DNA of 64,000 nt. Source: Coix lacryma-jobi var. lacryma-jobi (taxonomy: Eukaryota; Streptophyta; Magnoliopsida; Poales; Poaceae). Shown one piece after another: positions 33,448-45,500 of this stretch. The stretch is taken from positions 1,612,001 through 1,676,000 of the forward strand of contig CM019825.1 in assembly GCA_009763385.1 (NCBI GenBank), written 5' to 3'. Within the stretch, counting starts at the first letter, position 1. Each line of letters opens with the position of its first letter. The notes under the pieces are model-generated. The model did not search any database and was not told where the DNA came from. It saw only the letters and a list, made by a program, of their open reading frames with translations. The position numbers were made by a program, and so were the translations under genes.

Positions 33448-34867
33448 ACTTTTTTTAGACGAAAGAAGAATTATATTAAAATATAGCTGGGTACATCATC
33501 ACATTACAAGTATTCTGGAAAAAACATATATCCAGAAACTGATTTTCATCTACATTGTACCTACACTGTGAATAACTCAAACTCTCAAATTCAAACCTAT
33601 TTGACGCTTCATATGGATGGTCGCACAGGCAAATACTCGGCAACAATTGTTTTAGGCCAGACAATAGATGCCCAATGGATATAGTTGTCCAACGGGCCGT
33701 GCCGTGCCGGCCCGGCCCGACGTCGTGTCGTGCCGGCCCGGTGAGGGTCGGGCCACCACGGGCCATCGGGCCAAGCGGGCCGTGCCACTACGGGCCACGG
33801 GCCGGGGTAGCGGCCCAAGGCATGGCCCATGGGCCGTTTTTCGGGCCGTGTCAGCCCGTCGTGCCGTGCTGGCCCATGGCCCGTCAGTTAAAAAAGTTCT
33901 AAAAAATCTATATCTTCTTCACACAAGTGTTGAAATAATTCATCATTTTCAACTAAGTGTTAATCAATCAATAGTATAATAAAAACAACACATATATATA
34001 ATTGTCAACTCATAAATATCATCATTTTCACCATATAATATTAGTTTAACCGGGCCACCACCGTGCCGCATAGTAGATCGGGCCGTGCCTGGGCCGTGCC
34101 ACGGGCCAGGGTAGCGGCCCAGGCACGGCCCACACCTCGGGCCGGGCCGGCCCGGGCCCGGTGGCCACCGGGCCGTGCCGTGCTTGGGCCGGGCCAAAAC
34201 GTCGGGCCACGGGCCGGGCCACCGGCCCGGGCTTTCTGGACATCTATACCAATAGACGGCCAACATTTCTGCAGGTGGAGTTGAGAAACTTCTTCTTTCT
34301 TGTGTCTTCCTTATTCTTCTTTCTGCCACCGAAGAGTGAAGAAGACTGATCTGAAACTTATTCTCCTTAGTCCTTCATTGTGGCCAGATCTAACCACAAC
34401 AAAACAGAGAAAAGACCGGAGAAAATTATTCCATGACGACGACATCATCTCCGCCTTGATGCCGTCATCCGGAAACAAAAATCTTCATGTCGTCATGCTG
34501 GTGAAGATGCTGACGCCGAATTAGTTGTCGTCTTCATCTTCAACGAAGCCGCCATGGAGAAGACAATTCCATCATTCCCCTACTCTGTCGCCGAAGAGGA
34601 GAAGAAGGAGATAAATCTCCAATACCACGATACTTGGCATGGAGAGACTCAAACCCTAAAAAATTCAATTTATTAGAAAAAAGTATCAAAAGTGATGGAT
34701 CTCCACTCTCTCCGACCTCCGGCGTAAGCCAGAGGGAGGAGAGATGGTGACCAGCGGAGGACGGCGGCGACGCGAAGGAGCAACGGGCGGCGGCGGCGGC
34801 GGCGGGGAGCGGGTCGCTCGTCTCGCCTCCGCCTGGTGTTTTGACCCCGAACTGCTGCGCCTAGTAT
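33448..34867 (-). mobile_element. Retroposon copy A (poly-T at left end), with nested hAT-like element
   Basis: A perfect 13-bp direct repeat, GCCTGGTTTGACA, flanks the segment (33435-33447 and 34868-34880). The left end is a T run followed by AGACGAAAGAAGAATTATAT, that is, a poly-A tail of a minus-strand RNA copy. Variable-length target duplications plus a tail point to LINE- or SINE-style retroposition. The sequence closely matches copy B at 39004-39869, apart from the nested insert 33680-34248 and a different GC-rich 5' end (about 34740-34860). It carries no reverse transcriptase, so it is non-autonomous or 5'-truncated. The parent gene or LINE is not identified. Confidence 0.72.
33680..34248. 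mobile_element. GC-rich hAT-like non-autonomous element nested in retroposon copy A
   Basis: The 569-bp insert is absent from copy B, which shows the empty site. Its ends are imperfect inverted repeats (TATAGTTGTCC... and ...GGACATCTATA) flanked by an 8-bp duplication with one mismatch (CCAATGGA/CCAATAGA). Both arms are packed with GGGCC/GGCCC and GGGCCGTGCC motifs that can fold on each other around an AT-rich centre (33890-34050). There is no coding capacity of its own. Confidence 0.78.
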
Positions 34868-34880
34868 GCCTGGTTTGACA

Positions 34881-35790
34881 CCTGCTACACTGTCAATGTT
34901 ACTAAAGGGTGTTTAGTTGCTAGATGAAAAAATTTAAAATATCATATCAAATGCAACGTGACATGTTAGATATGGTATTCAGATACTAATAAAAAAGCAA
35001 ACTACAGATTCTGTTAGGAAATCATAAAATGAATTTATTAAGACTAATTAATTTATCATTAACACATACTTACTGATACATATCATTGTCAAATCATAAA
35101 CGAATTAGGTTTAAAAATCATCTCGTAAAGTTATCATAATTTGTAGAATTAGTTATTTTTTAGTTTATATTTAATACTTTATGTGTTTAAACATTTGACG
35201 TGACAGATAAAAGTTTTTGTTAAGAACTAAACAACCGCTAACCGCATCTTTGGTCGACACCACACCGTCAAAAATCGATCAAATCAGGTATAATAAATAT
35301 AATAGCGATGGGCGAGGAAGCGGCGTCATCCACAACAACAAAATTAAAAGATTTATTAATTAGCTTGAAAATGCTAGCTTGTTTGTCTTAGCAGATGACC
35401 AAGTAGTACGTACATAGGAAGACCCCAACACTACGTATCCAATTACTCAAGCTAAAATAATAATCAAAACTCTTTTTCTTTTGTTTTCATTTCACCACTC
35501 AAACAAACTAAAATACTCAACCTAACGAAATATATGAGTTGTTGTTGTACTGCTGGCCAATAATGTCTACAATTCCAAAACCTGTAGACCTACAATTCCA
35601 AAACCTGTAGACTGCTAATTAATCCATGCATATCCATATTATTATACTATTATTAATTAAGCTCCTCCTTGAGCGACGGTGGTAGAGAGCGAGGAGATCG
35701 TCGGAGCCACCAGCCGACCAGCTGCGTCGCGTGGGACACGGCCGGGGCGCACGGCACGTCGTCGTCCCGGGCGGCAACCGGCGGCGCCGA
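34881..35790. other. Intergenic spacer and 3' UTR of the galactinol synthase gene
   Basis: 34900-35240 is AT-rich with the phrase pattern TTGTCAAATCATAAA...TAATTAG that recurs near 8.3, 40.3, 41.0 and 55.0 kb, the mark of a dispersed grass miniature element family. 35560-35790 is the likely 3' UTR of galactinol synthase; it includes a 22-bp tandem duplicate (TACAATTCCAAAACCTGTAG, twice, about 35568-35612). Confidence 0.45.
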
Positions 35791-36823
35791 CTAGGCAACC
35801 GACGGCGCGGGGAAGTACTTGACGGCGCCGGCCTGGGCCAGGGCCTGGCGCAGCGGCAGGCTCGCCTGGTCCACGTCCACCGCCGCGTCGTCATCGTCGC
35901 CGTCCTTGTAGTCGAGGCTCTGGTCGTTGAAGATGTCCCACCACTTGGCCACCAGCGTCTTGATGTCGTCGCGCTCCATGTTGGGCTCCTTCCCCGTGTA
36001 CCTCCAGGGCTTGGACTCCGTCGCGCAGTAGTGCACCACCTTGACGTCGTCGAGCACGACGTTGTCCGGGTGCCGCCACAGCATGGCGAGCACCAGGTTG
36101 TACGCCGGCGGGATGGGCGCGTAGGTGTCGCGGAAGAAGAGGTTGAGGAAGTCCTGCTCCGCGAACGGCGTGGGCGGCGTCGCCACCAGCGCGTCCAGGA
36201 GCGCCCTGGCCGTGCGCAGGCTGGGCTCGTGCACGAACATGCCGGCGTTGAAGTAGAGCGGCGGCGGCGGCGCGCCCAGCTCGCGCTCGTGCTCCGGCCA
36301 CGGCACGCGGTCCGGGCACTGCTGGCAGTAGCCGATCCTGTACTGCGGCGTGTGGCTCCACGTCTTCTCGCAGAAGCAGTCCATGACGGCGTGGAACTTG
36401 CCCTTGTCCAGCTCGAACAGGTGGTCGATGTTGGAGTACACCTGGATGTCGGCGTCGAGGTACACCATGCGCTCGTACTCCACGAACTGCAATTCATTTG
36501 ATCAGTCGTCGTTGGAACACTGCTATACGTACGGAGTACAAATTAATTACCTCCCAGATCCGGAGCTTGGAGTAGTTGATGACGTAGTAGGCCATGGCGA
36601 ACTGCGTCTGGCTCTCGGGCGGGTACACCGGCTGGATCTCGCGGACGACCCAGCCCTGCTCGCGGAGCATGCGGCGGTGCTCCTCCGGCACGTCGGGGAG
36701 CACGGCCACCACCAGCGGGTAGGCGGCGCGCACGCGGCGCAGCCCCTTGGCCAGCCCCACCACGCCCTTCCAGTAGTCGCCGTCGCCAGCCAGGAACGTG
36801 ACGTACGCCCGCTTCGGCGCCAT
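35791..36823 (-). CDS. GOLS: Galactinol synthase (GT8 family), 2 exons
   Basis: Minus-strand exons 36823-36551 and 36486-35791 join in frame (LRIWE|FVEYE) to 322 aa, near the usual 325-340. The enzyme transfers galactose from UDP-galactose to myo-inositol to give galactinol, the first committed step towards raffinose-family oligosaccharides; it is cytosolic and typically stress-induced. Visible are RAYVTFLAGDGDYWKGVVGL, the metal-binding DxD in MVYLDADIQVY, CFCEKTWSHTPQY, YFNAGMFVHEPS, FAEQDFLNLFF, the HYCATESKPWRYTGKE block and the C-terminal hydrophobic pentapeptide APSVA (usually APSAA). The start at 36823 is the first ATG in frame: an in-frame stop lies upstream. ATGs at 36867 and 36855 are out of frame and overlap the gene. 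A TATA box lies at 36998-36991. Confidence 0.94.
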
Positions 36824-36990
36824 GGCCGCCGCCGCCGCCTGCTCAGCGCCGACATGTTAGGGCCCATTATTGCGTTCGTCGTCGTCGGTGAAGAAGAAGA
36901 AAAGACTCGATCGTGTGCTAGCTAGCTACTAGTGTGTGTCTGCTTGGTGCTCGATGGATGGATGGAGAAGTGGCGACGAGGGTGCCGTGC

Positions 36991-36998
36991 TTTTTATA
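36991..36998 (-). promoter_or_regulatory. TATA box of the galactinol synthase gene
   Basis: TATAAAAA on the minus strand, about 170 bases upstream of the start codon, would give a leader of roughly 130-140 bases. Further upstream a CCGAC core, as in dehydration-responsive elements, occurs at 37195-37199, compatible with drought or cold control but weak on its own. Confidence 0.65.
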
Positions 36999-37437
36999 GG
37001 CGGCTTAGGAGCGGGTGGTGGCCGTGCCCGTGTCGCGCGTCGTGTCCACGGGCGGCGGTTCCGGCCGTTGGGCCGGTTTGGCGCGTGGGATCGCGAACGT
37101 ACGCGTGGCGGTGGCGGAGATCCAACGGCTGGAGCGTGAGGGACGGAGAGGCCTCTCCACACAGCAGAATTACGCGGAGATCACGACGGCCCGCCCGACC
37201 ATTATCCACTGATTTGGGGATTTAATTTAATTATTATTATTATTATTACTATATATAAGGACTACTTTTAACATTTTTTATCAAGGCAGGCAATTACCGT
37301 GTGGGGACTGCGGAACCGGTGCTTATATACTACTCCATGATAATACGAGGTTCAAATGAACTCATAGAAAGGAAAGATCTCTGGGTCTACGTACTAGCAT
37401 GGCGATATTGTATTGTATTTGAGTATAATAATATATA

Positions 37438-37688
37438 CTCCCTCCATATTGAAAAAGCTGACGTTTCAGACAGCGGCTCCAAAACATCACTTTGACCACT
37501 TGTTTCTTTAAAAATATTTATTGGAAAATGGTATATGTATATTTTTATGAAAGTACTTTTCAAGACAAATTTATTTATATGATTTTTACATCTCTAGACT
37601 TAATAATTTAAAAGTTATTTATGATTTATATTCCCAATTTTTGACCCAAACATTGTCCAAAACATCAGCTTTTTCAATATGGAGGGAG
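37438..37688. mobile_element. Stowaway-like miniature element
   Basis: About 250 bp with inverted ends CTCCCTCCATATTGAAAAAG and its complement, flanked by TA on both sides. This is the TIR and target-site pattern of mariner-derived Stowaway elements. It lies about 450 bp upstream of the galactinol synthase TATA box. No coding sequence. Confidence 0.8.
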
Positions 37689-37994
37689 TAAATACTATGG
37701 GATATGGGATACTAGAATTAAATTAAATCCTCTATGGATAATTGGATATTAAATACACAGTGAGAATTTAGTATATAAATTCTTGCTCCACTGGATTTTT
37801 TTTACTACTTTATTTATTGATTGATCAGATTCCATTTTTGTCGTTTCTTCCCTGATTTGATCGATAGGATTCCTTTTTTTTACAGATATGGATTTCAATC
37901 AATTCAGAAAATAGTGATCGTTGATTGCATGCATCATTCGTACTCTGCGATTCCTATAGTTTAATCATTTGGTAATAAACTAATAAGTGTTCTA

Positions 37995-38352
37995 GCAACT
38001 CCAACAGTTTGGCAAAACCACTTGGCATCGTAGAATTTTTGCTAAAACCATAAAAAACCTCCTCCAACAACTTGGCAAAATTACTTGGCAATTTAGCAAG
38101 CTTGACAAAATTCTCCCTTCACTTGCTAAATATGTCAAGTTCTCCATCGCTTGGCATCACGTGTATCTCAATTTGCCAACTTGTTGGAGGCTCAATTTTA
38201 TGATTTTGGCAAAAATTCTAGGATGTCAAGTTCTTTTGCCAAACTCAAATAGCAAACTGTTGGAGAACCTCTTTTTTCACTTGACATTTGGTTTTGGGAC
38301 TTGGCAAAACTATAGATTTGCCAAGTGAGTTTTAGCAAACTGTTGGAGTTGC
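37995..38352. mobile_element. Miniature inverted-repeat element (GCAACTCCAACAGTTTG ends)
   Basis: 358 bp bounded by GCAACTCCAACAGTTTG and its near-perfect inverted copy (CAAACTGTTGGAGTTGC). Related phrases such as TTGGCAAA repeat inside in both orientations. No clean target duplication is seen, so the superfamily is not assigned. Confidence 0.65.
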
Positions 38353-38990
38353 AGTAATAATTAAAAAAATAGGAGCATATTTGTTGGTTTTCTCTAATAA
38401 TTCTAAAATCTCACTCCTAAAACTATAGATTAAAAGACCTATCTAGTGATATCAATTATCTACCATAAATATTAATATTTTTATATAAATTTAATAAAAA
38501 AAATATTTTTCAGGAAGCGAGAATGATAAATATTTAAGGATGGAGAGTGTAGTTAGTTTTGTCAACTTCGGGTATAACCTGAATCCAAATTAGCGGGTAC
38601 CCAAAATTTCAGATAATATTTTTGGTACTAAAATCGGGTAGCAATTTCTAATACCCAAATTTTCAATTACCCGGATTATCCGACCTAAAATTTTTAGGTA
38701 ACCCGAATGTCCAGCCTTAATTTTGGATAGTCTTGGGGATGGCTATATATATCCATTATTGCAGTAGTAATTTGATTGCATGCGTTGGCTTAGAATATAT
38801 GGCATTATCATCCGTTGCAGTATACTAACTTGGTATCGATCGGGTGATCTCACTAGCTAGCCGCCCAAATGGTTAGGCGGTTCGGTGAACCAACAAACTT
38901 TCTGGACATGTCCAATCCTAAAAACAACGTACAGCAACCCGCATGACACGATCACTGATAAAATCTCAAACATTCCGTACAGATACAAAA
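38353..38990. other. Intergenic spacer
   Basis: AT-rich with no gene. 38560-38730 repeats GGGTACC/GGGTA and GGTAACCCGAATGTCCAGCC-type phrases and may be a decayed DNA transposon end. Confidence 0.35.
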
Positions 38991-39003
38991 GCAGGGGCAA
39001 AGC

Positions 39004-39869
39004 TTTTTTTAGACGAAAGAAGAATTATATTAAAATATAGCTGGGTACATCATCACATTACAAGTACTCTGGAAAAAATATATATTCAGAAACTGATTTT
39101 TATCTATATTGCACCCACACTGTGAATGACTCAAACTCTCAAATCCAAACTTATTTGACGCTTCATATGAATGACCGCACAGGCAAATACTCGGCAACAA
39201 TTGTTTTAGGCCAGACAATAGATGTCCAAAGGATGACCAACATTCCTGCAGGTGGAGTTGAGAAACTTCTTCTTTCTCATGTCTTCCTTCTTTTTCTTTC
39301 TGCCACCGAAGAATGACGGAGACTGATCTGAAACTTATTCTTCATAGTCCTTCATTGTGGCCAGATCTAACCACAACAAAATAGAGAAGAGACCGGAGAA
39401 AATTATTCCATGACGACAACATCATCTCCGCCTTGATGCCGCCATCCGGAAACAAAAATCCCCATGTCGTCGTGCTGGTGAAGACGTTGATGCCGAAGTT
39501 GTCGCCCCTCTCTTCAACGAAGCCGCCATGGAGAAGACAATTACATCCTTCCTCTTCACCGTCGCCGAAGAGGAGAAGAAGAAGATACTCAATCTCCAAT
39601 ACCACAATACTTGACATGGAGAGACTCAAACCCTAAAAACTTGATCTATTAAGAAAAAGTATTAAAAACGATGGATCCTCACTCTCTCCGGCCTCCGACA
39701 TAGGCAGAGGAAGGAGAGAGGAGGACCAACAGAGACTCTCTCCGGTCTCCGACATAGGCAGAAGGAAGGAGAGAGGAGGACCAACAGAGACGGCGGCGGC
39801 GCTTCGCGGGGTGGGCGTTACCTATTTTCACCTAGGACTTTCAGCTAACGCCTTTCAGGCCCTTCGACA
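39004..39869 (-). mobile_element. Retroposon copy B
   Basis: Flanked by a 13-14-bp duplication, GCAGGGGCAAAGC (38991-39003) and GCAGGGGGCAAAGC (39870-39883). The left end is a T run followed by the same AGACGAAAGAAGAATTATAT as copy A. It lacks the nested hAT-like insert and so gives the empty site. Its GC-rich 5' end contains a tandem duplication of about 54 bp (39680-39733, 39734-39788) and differs from that of copy A. The longest minus-strand frame, 39629-39342, has no recognised domain. Confidence 0.72.
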
Positions 39870-40085
39870 GCAGGGGGCAAAGCTAGGAATGAAATAAATC
39901 AAGATAACTAAGGTGGTGCACAAGCAAAGCAATTTACCAATGAAACTAATTTGCATGTACACACTCCGTATATATTGTGCTGGTGCGTGTGCGCTAGGAT
40001 AAAGCATATATAACGTGGCGTCTCGCCCCTGGATCGGATAGATCGAGCAGCACACGGTACGGTACGGGTCAGAGCTTGATTTGTA

Positions 40086-40132
40086 GCACGGGCACGGACA
40101 CGGGCACGGGCACGGGCACGGGCACGGGCACC
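40086..40132. repeat. GGGCAC hexamer tandem repeat
   Basis: About seven near-perfect copies of (CGGGCA)n. Confidence 0.85.
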
Positions 40133-41742
40133 ACCGTACGGCCTCCCTCAAAAGTCAAAATGTGGCTTTGCCTGTCTTTCTCTGCATGTATGCGAACCAT
40201 TTCTGCCTTGTTTAGATTTCATCAAACTTCCAATTGTTTTACTCTCTCTCCATTACATCAATATTTAGATACATGCATGAAGCATTAAATGTTGGTAAAA
40301 TAAATAACTAATTGCACATAGATTAGTTATAAATTACGAGACAAATCTTTTAAGTCTAGTTAGCACATGATTGAACAATATTTATCAAATACAAACGAAA
40401 ATGTTACAGTAGTAAAGTTGAAAAATTTTCAACATCAGCAGTAAACTCGAGTCATGCACATCACATGCATCATACCCCTTGGACAGTGCTCACGTACGTA
40501 CCTACAGTAGTTATAAAGAGATGGATTGGGTACCATAAGTCCATGACCATACCATTCATGCATGCATTTCTGGTCGAAAAGTGAAGCCTGAACTGGAAGT
40601 CGTCGACGTCGAACGAACCGCCGGCAGCTGCCATTGTCATTTACTCCGTAATTAATTTCATTTGACGTGGCCAGCCAGCCGTCCGCCTCTGATCTCGCCG
40701 TCGCCCGTCACCGACCCCTCTGAAAGCGCCGGCGTCGGCCAGGAACTGAACAGGCCGTGGATTTGGTCACCTGTCCGCGGTCCGCCTGTCCCTGCCCAGC
40801 CTGCCACTGCCACTGCCACGGCCCACGGGGGCCACCGGACAGGACGCACCCTCGGGAGTTTTGTTTGTCTTACTAAAATTTTAGTCCTATCATATGGATC
40901 TTATGACCTTAATTTAAGCTATTTAAAGCAAACTATTATAAAACTAATTTATCAGTTAAAGACTAATTCACGAGACGAAACTTTTAAGCTTAACTGCTTA
41001 AGCAATTCATGATTTGACAATGTGATACTACAGTAAATATTTACTAATAATAGATTAATTTGATTTAATAAATTCTTCTTGTTAATTATCGACATTGTAA
41101 TTAGTTTTATAATAAATTAAATTAGTGCCGCAACGTCGGCCCTAGCGCGTCGAATGCATATGCATGGCCCATTCCCAGGGGAGTCTGTGTCAGCTTCGTG
41201 GGTCCAGACTACCATACCATGTGCGTTCTCCCTTCCGTGGGCCACCGTTTTGGATAAGCACCCAGATTGACTATTGCCATAGTTTCTTTTCCATATAATT
41301 CAATATTTATTAAATTCTCGATCCCTCAGTTTGAGTATGTTTGTCGTGACTGTTAATTTTAATATTTGTTGTCTATAGTTTTTTTTCTTCAAAATGCTCA
41401 TAAGTTAGGTTAACGCCTTGTGAAGATAATCTGGCAGGTTTGAGTTATACTGGACCTAGTCTTGTGAAGCACTGAATAGTGAAACAGCAGAACGAAAACC
41501 AAAAAAAAAATGTTTCATTCTTGAGGACCACATGTATCTTCTAGGATATAACTAACCGAAGGCCAAGGCAGGAGGCGATAATATGAAGCACATTCAGACA
41601 ACAGTTCATGGGAGAGATCGAGAAACAACCCGCTCCGCACGAGTCGGAAGGAAATGTAAACAGATATAATGGCTACCGTACCAGAACATACATTTTGATA
41701 GGTCTTGGACCCTATTTACATGCACGCAATAACGGTAGATAA

Positions 41743-41826
41743 TTCTTGGTAGATGAGAGGTTGTCCTAGACTGCTAAGGCCTTCTTCTTGGTAGATGAGA
41801 GGTTGTCCTAGACTGCTAAGGCCTTC
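41743..41826. repeat. 42-bp tandem duplication
   Basis: Two adjacent, identical or nearly identical units starting TTCTTGGTAGATGAGAGGTT. Confidence 0.85.
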
Positions 41827-42067
41827 TTTTGAACGCGGGAAAATTTTCCTGTTCCTGCGTTTTTCCTGTGAAATTGAACTGATTGCTATGAAATTCCTGC
41901 GTGATTCCCGTGAAATTCCTACGTTCCAAACAGGCTCTAATAGTGCGCGGTTACACACATTTTGATAGGTCTTGAACCCTATTTACATGCATGCAACATC
42001 CTAGCATATGGTCTGCCAATATTGTCACAATTGGAGTGATATAAAGGGAAACCCATTTTATCACATA

Positions 42068-42325
42068 CTCCCTCCATATAGGAAATAGATGATGTTTTGA
42101 ACATTAACACGGTCTCCAAAGTGTAACTTTAACTCTCTTTATACTAAAAAAAAATTATTAAAAAGTGTTATATATATATATGAAAGTATTTTTCAAGACA
42201 AATCCATTTATATGGCTTTTATATTTTTCAAACTCAATAACTTAAAAGATATTTATGATTTACATTCCCAATGTTTAACCGAAACCATATATCCAAAACG
42301 TCATCTATTTCTTATACGGAGGGAG
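42068..42325. mobile_element. Stowaway-like miniature element
   Basis: About 258 bp with CTCCCTCCATATAGGAAATA at one end and the complement (TATTTCTTATACGGAGGGAG) at the other, flanked by TA. It lies 250 bp beyond the CCT6 stop codon. Confidence 0.78.
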
Positions 42326-42577
42326 TACACCAGTTTCTAGGAGAAGGAGAATGTATGCCGCGGAAAATCCAGACCATCGATAAAAACCAAAATCCCACGT
42401 TGAATCCAAAATTTAAAGCAACAGTACAGAGCACAAGTGACAGAGAATGCAACCTGCTTCGTGAAATGGGACTAACTCAAGCCACAAATGTATCATCCAG
42501 ATCACTACTAATAAAGCACAAAACACAAAAACAAAAGATATAAAACAAATTAGTCTCGGCTAGGTGGCAACAAATAT

Positions 42578-45500
42578 CTAAGTCGGTTTCCTCATGTTGC
42601 GGCCTGCCCTGATCACTTCATCCACGAGCAGCAATTGGGATGCAATTATGGGTCTACAGCAAAGACCCAAAAAAAAACGTTAGCTTGCACATCAATGATG
42701 TTTTATTAGAAAACATAGTTATAAAAGCATAGAAACACAAAAACTGACAGATGCATCACATACCCAGAGTTGATGATCTGGCGCTTCACAGAGTAATTAT
42801 CGAAGATTCCTTCCATCTGGGGATCAATGGGTTCCCCAGAGTGATGGTTCAGTCCCACAACTAATCCACGGTCATGCTCATTCTTAAGAAAACACAAGGA
42901 AAATAGTCAAGAACTTCCTGACTTAGCTTCAAACCAAGTGAAACACCAACAAGGAGCAAATATCTTGACATACCTGGAGAGAAACAATCACATCTTGGGT
43001 ATCTAAACCAGAGTTTTCAGCTAAAGTCTTGGGTATAACAAGAAGGGCTTCCGCAAATGCCTCCACCCCAAGTTGCGCTCGCTGTTGGCAAGATTACAGT
43101 ATTAGCAGCATGTTGATACTGCAGCTGTATATAAACCTAAAGCATTACCAATGTCTTAGTGCACTTACTCCTTTGACGGTTTTCTTTACGTTGTCAATAA
43201 GATGCTTCTTTGCCGCAACCTCAAAAGCACCAGCACCCTACACTTGCCAAATGAGATGGAAAGGATAAGACAAAAAAACATTTTTCTCCCAAAAGTCAAT
43301 GGCTGTCTGCTCAACTGAAACCAAAGCAAATAATAAAGAGACTCAAGTAAAACACAAGTTCGCCCACGATAGTGAACAGGATGATGCAGATAAAGGACAG
43401 TACAATAGAAAAAATCATGACTTGACAATAAGCAGGTTGCAAGCTTAATCAAACTTAATGTGCACACAAGGTTGACTAAGTTACCAATAACTCCAGCCAG
43501 AACTAGCGACTTTTGTCAGAGTCAATAATGATGAACACAAAAAGCAAAAGCCAGAAAACCGTCCTCTTAATTCCTGCTAGCTTTCACAACAAATAAGTTT
43601 ACAAATCATACCAGCACAACAGCTCCATCCTCAATTGTGTTCTTAACGGATCTTAGACCATCACGTACAGCATCCTTGATTTGGGCAATGGTATGGTCAT
43701 TAGGTCCTGAATATGTCAAACGATATTCAATTCACAGCTCAATTAGGGTATCAGAAAAGATGATGCTGTTTCTCAAGAATAAACAAACCTTTGATCAGTA
43801 TAGTACAAGAGCGAGGGTTTTTCACATTCTCCACAAATGTGTACTTTTCTTCTCCAAGAACATGCTCATAGACAAGACCAGCCCAGCCTAGACAATCTTC
43901 AGTCAAGTCATCAACTGAATTGACAGCTTCACCACCACACGCTAGCACAAGCCTCTCCATATTTCTCCTCTTTGCTCTTCGAAGAGCAATAATCTGTAAA
44001 ATCATTTCAGGTCTCATGCCCCAAATAGTAGTAAAATGAATTTAACAGCACAGATCATGCTATTAATAAGCTTCCATGCAAAGAACTTACTCTCCACTAA
44101 TAACAAATACTTTTTTGGACTTTGCCAGCCTTCAAAATGCATCATGTTATTTATTTAAAAAGTACGAAAAAATATAATAATAGGAACCTAGTCAAAACAT
44201 TTTATATTGCCATACCTCAAAATATATGCAGATTGGAAGAAAAGTTCAAGCAGGTTGGGTTGCACAGCTTTCAGCATTTTGCCAAGAGAAGGATCACTAA
44301 AGACCCCATTGATACATGGGACTTATTTATTTATTTTTCACCTTAAATGATTGTTTTTGGAGCGTGGTTTAATCAGTCAATGCCTATTCATTCATGAGAT
44401 CAACGTTCTAAAATGAAAAACTAAATCCATTCAAGGTTGAAAACTAATTTGGGTCATGGAACCACCAAGAAGAAATAGAGTAGAGATTACCCCCGCTCTA
44501 GCAAGGAGATCCAGAGATGGAGGGTCAATGCCCTTCTGATTGATCACCACGAAGTTTTTATCACCTCCAGCACAAACCTGAATACAAGGAAACATGACAA
44601 CAATTTTACCCACTACAATGCAGCATATGGCAAAATTAGACTCGGCACAAAGCGCAAAACAAATTACCTTATTTTTCAACTCAATAATCCGTTTGACACG
44701 TTCATCAACTTGGCGTCTCTCTGCAGCAACCATCTTCTCTCTTTGTTCTGCGTTTGAGTAAAGAAATCCTGCATTGATTTCACTGCAAAGTTTACATATC
44801 AGTAAAACAGTTAGCTTCAACACTACATGAAAAACAGAAAATGATTATAAGCATCTTGAACCCAATTTACTGATTACAGTTTTGGCTCACAGCAGAGAAG
44901 AAATTGAGAGCTGAGGTTGAAGTAAAACATTAGATGTTTACATAACAATTATAAAAGGGAGCGCGTACACTTGAGTTTAACAGTCTAATCCAACAAAAAC
45001 AATTAAGCAATAAAACCAAAACATTAAAAAAATAACACTGTTGTACTGCTATGCACCTTTTCTCATATTCTAATGAGACATTGCAGGTCAAGATGTAACA
45101 GTTCTCTGCCCTGCGCTTCATGTCAGGGTGACGAGAACCATGGTCCAGGACCAGACCCTCAACCTACAAGAACACCATGGCACATTCATAAAGTTTTCAC
45201 ATCCCTCCATATACCATTATCAAGTTACATTGCTATGTTAATCCAAAGCCAATCTTGTAAAGAGACTATGAAATTTAGCACAATACCATATATTGGAATG
45301 AAAAAAATGAATATGTACCAGGCGGGTGTCAACATCGAATTTGTGGCGCATGTGCATTATTTCCACCATAAAAAGATCGATTGGTTCATCTGGTTTGCTG
45401 ATGCACAGAACCTACAACAGTTTTATTTTATACAAAAAAAAATCAAATATGCTTCAAAATGGACAGGTATAGAAATGTTTCACAGAAAAACAACAAGAGA

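Larger units (their letters stand above)
39885..42067. other. Intergenic region with miniature-element remnants
   Basis: No gene is supported. It contains a GGGCAC hexamer repeat (40086-40132), two AT-rich stretches (40190-40450 and 40880-41120) with the dispersed motif around TCATGATTTGACAATG and CGAGACGAA...TTTTAAG, a 42-bp tandem duplication (41743-41784, 41785-41826), and a 30-bp phrase around TTGATAGGTCTTG that occurs at about 41695 and again near 41960. Confidence 0.45.

Noticed and set aside
35731..36501. Long plus-strand open frame antisense to galactinol synthase, and another overlapping minus-strand frame
   Set aside because: High GC in exon 2 removes stops from all frames. The products are Arg-rich and low-complexity, and the -strand frame encoding galactinol synthase explains the sequence.
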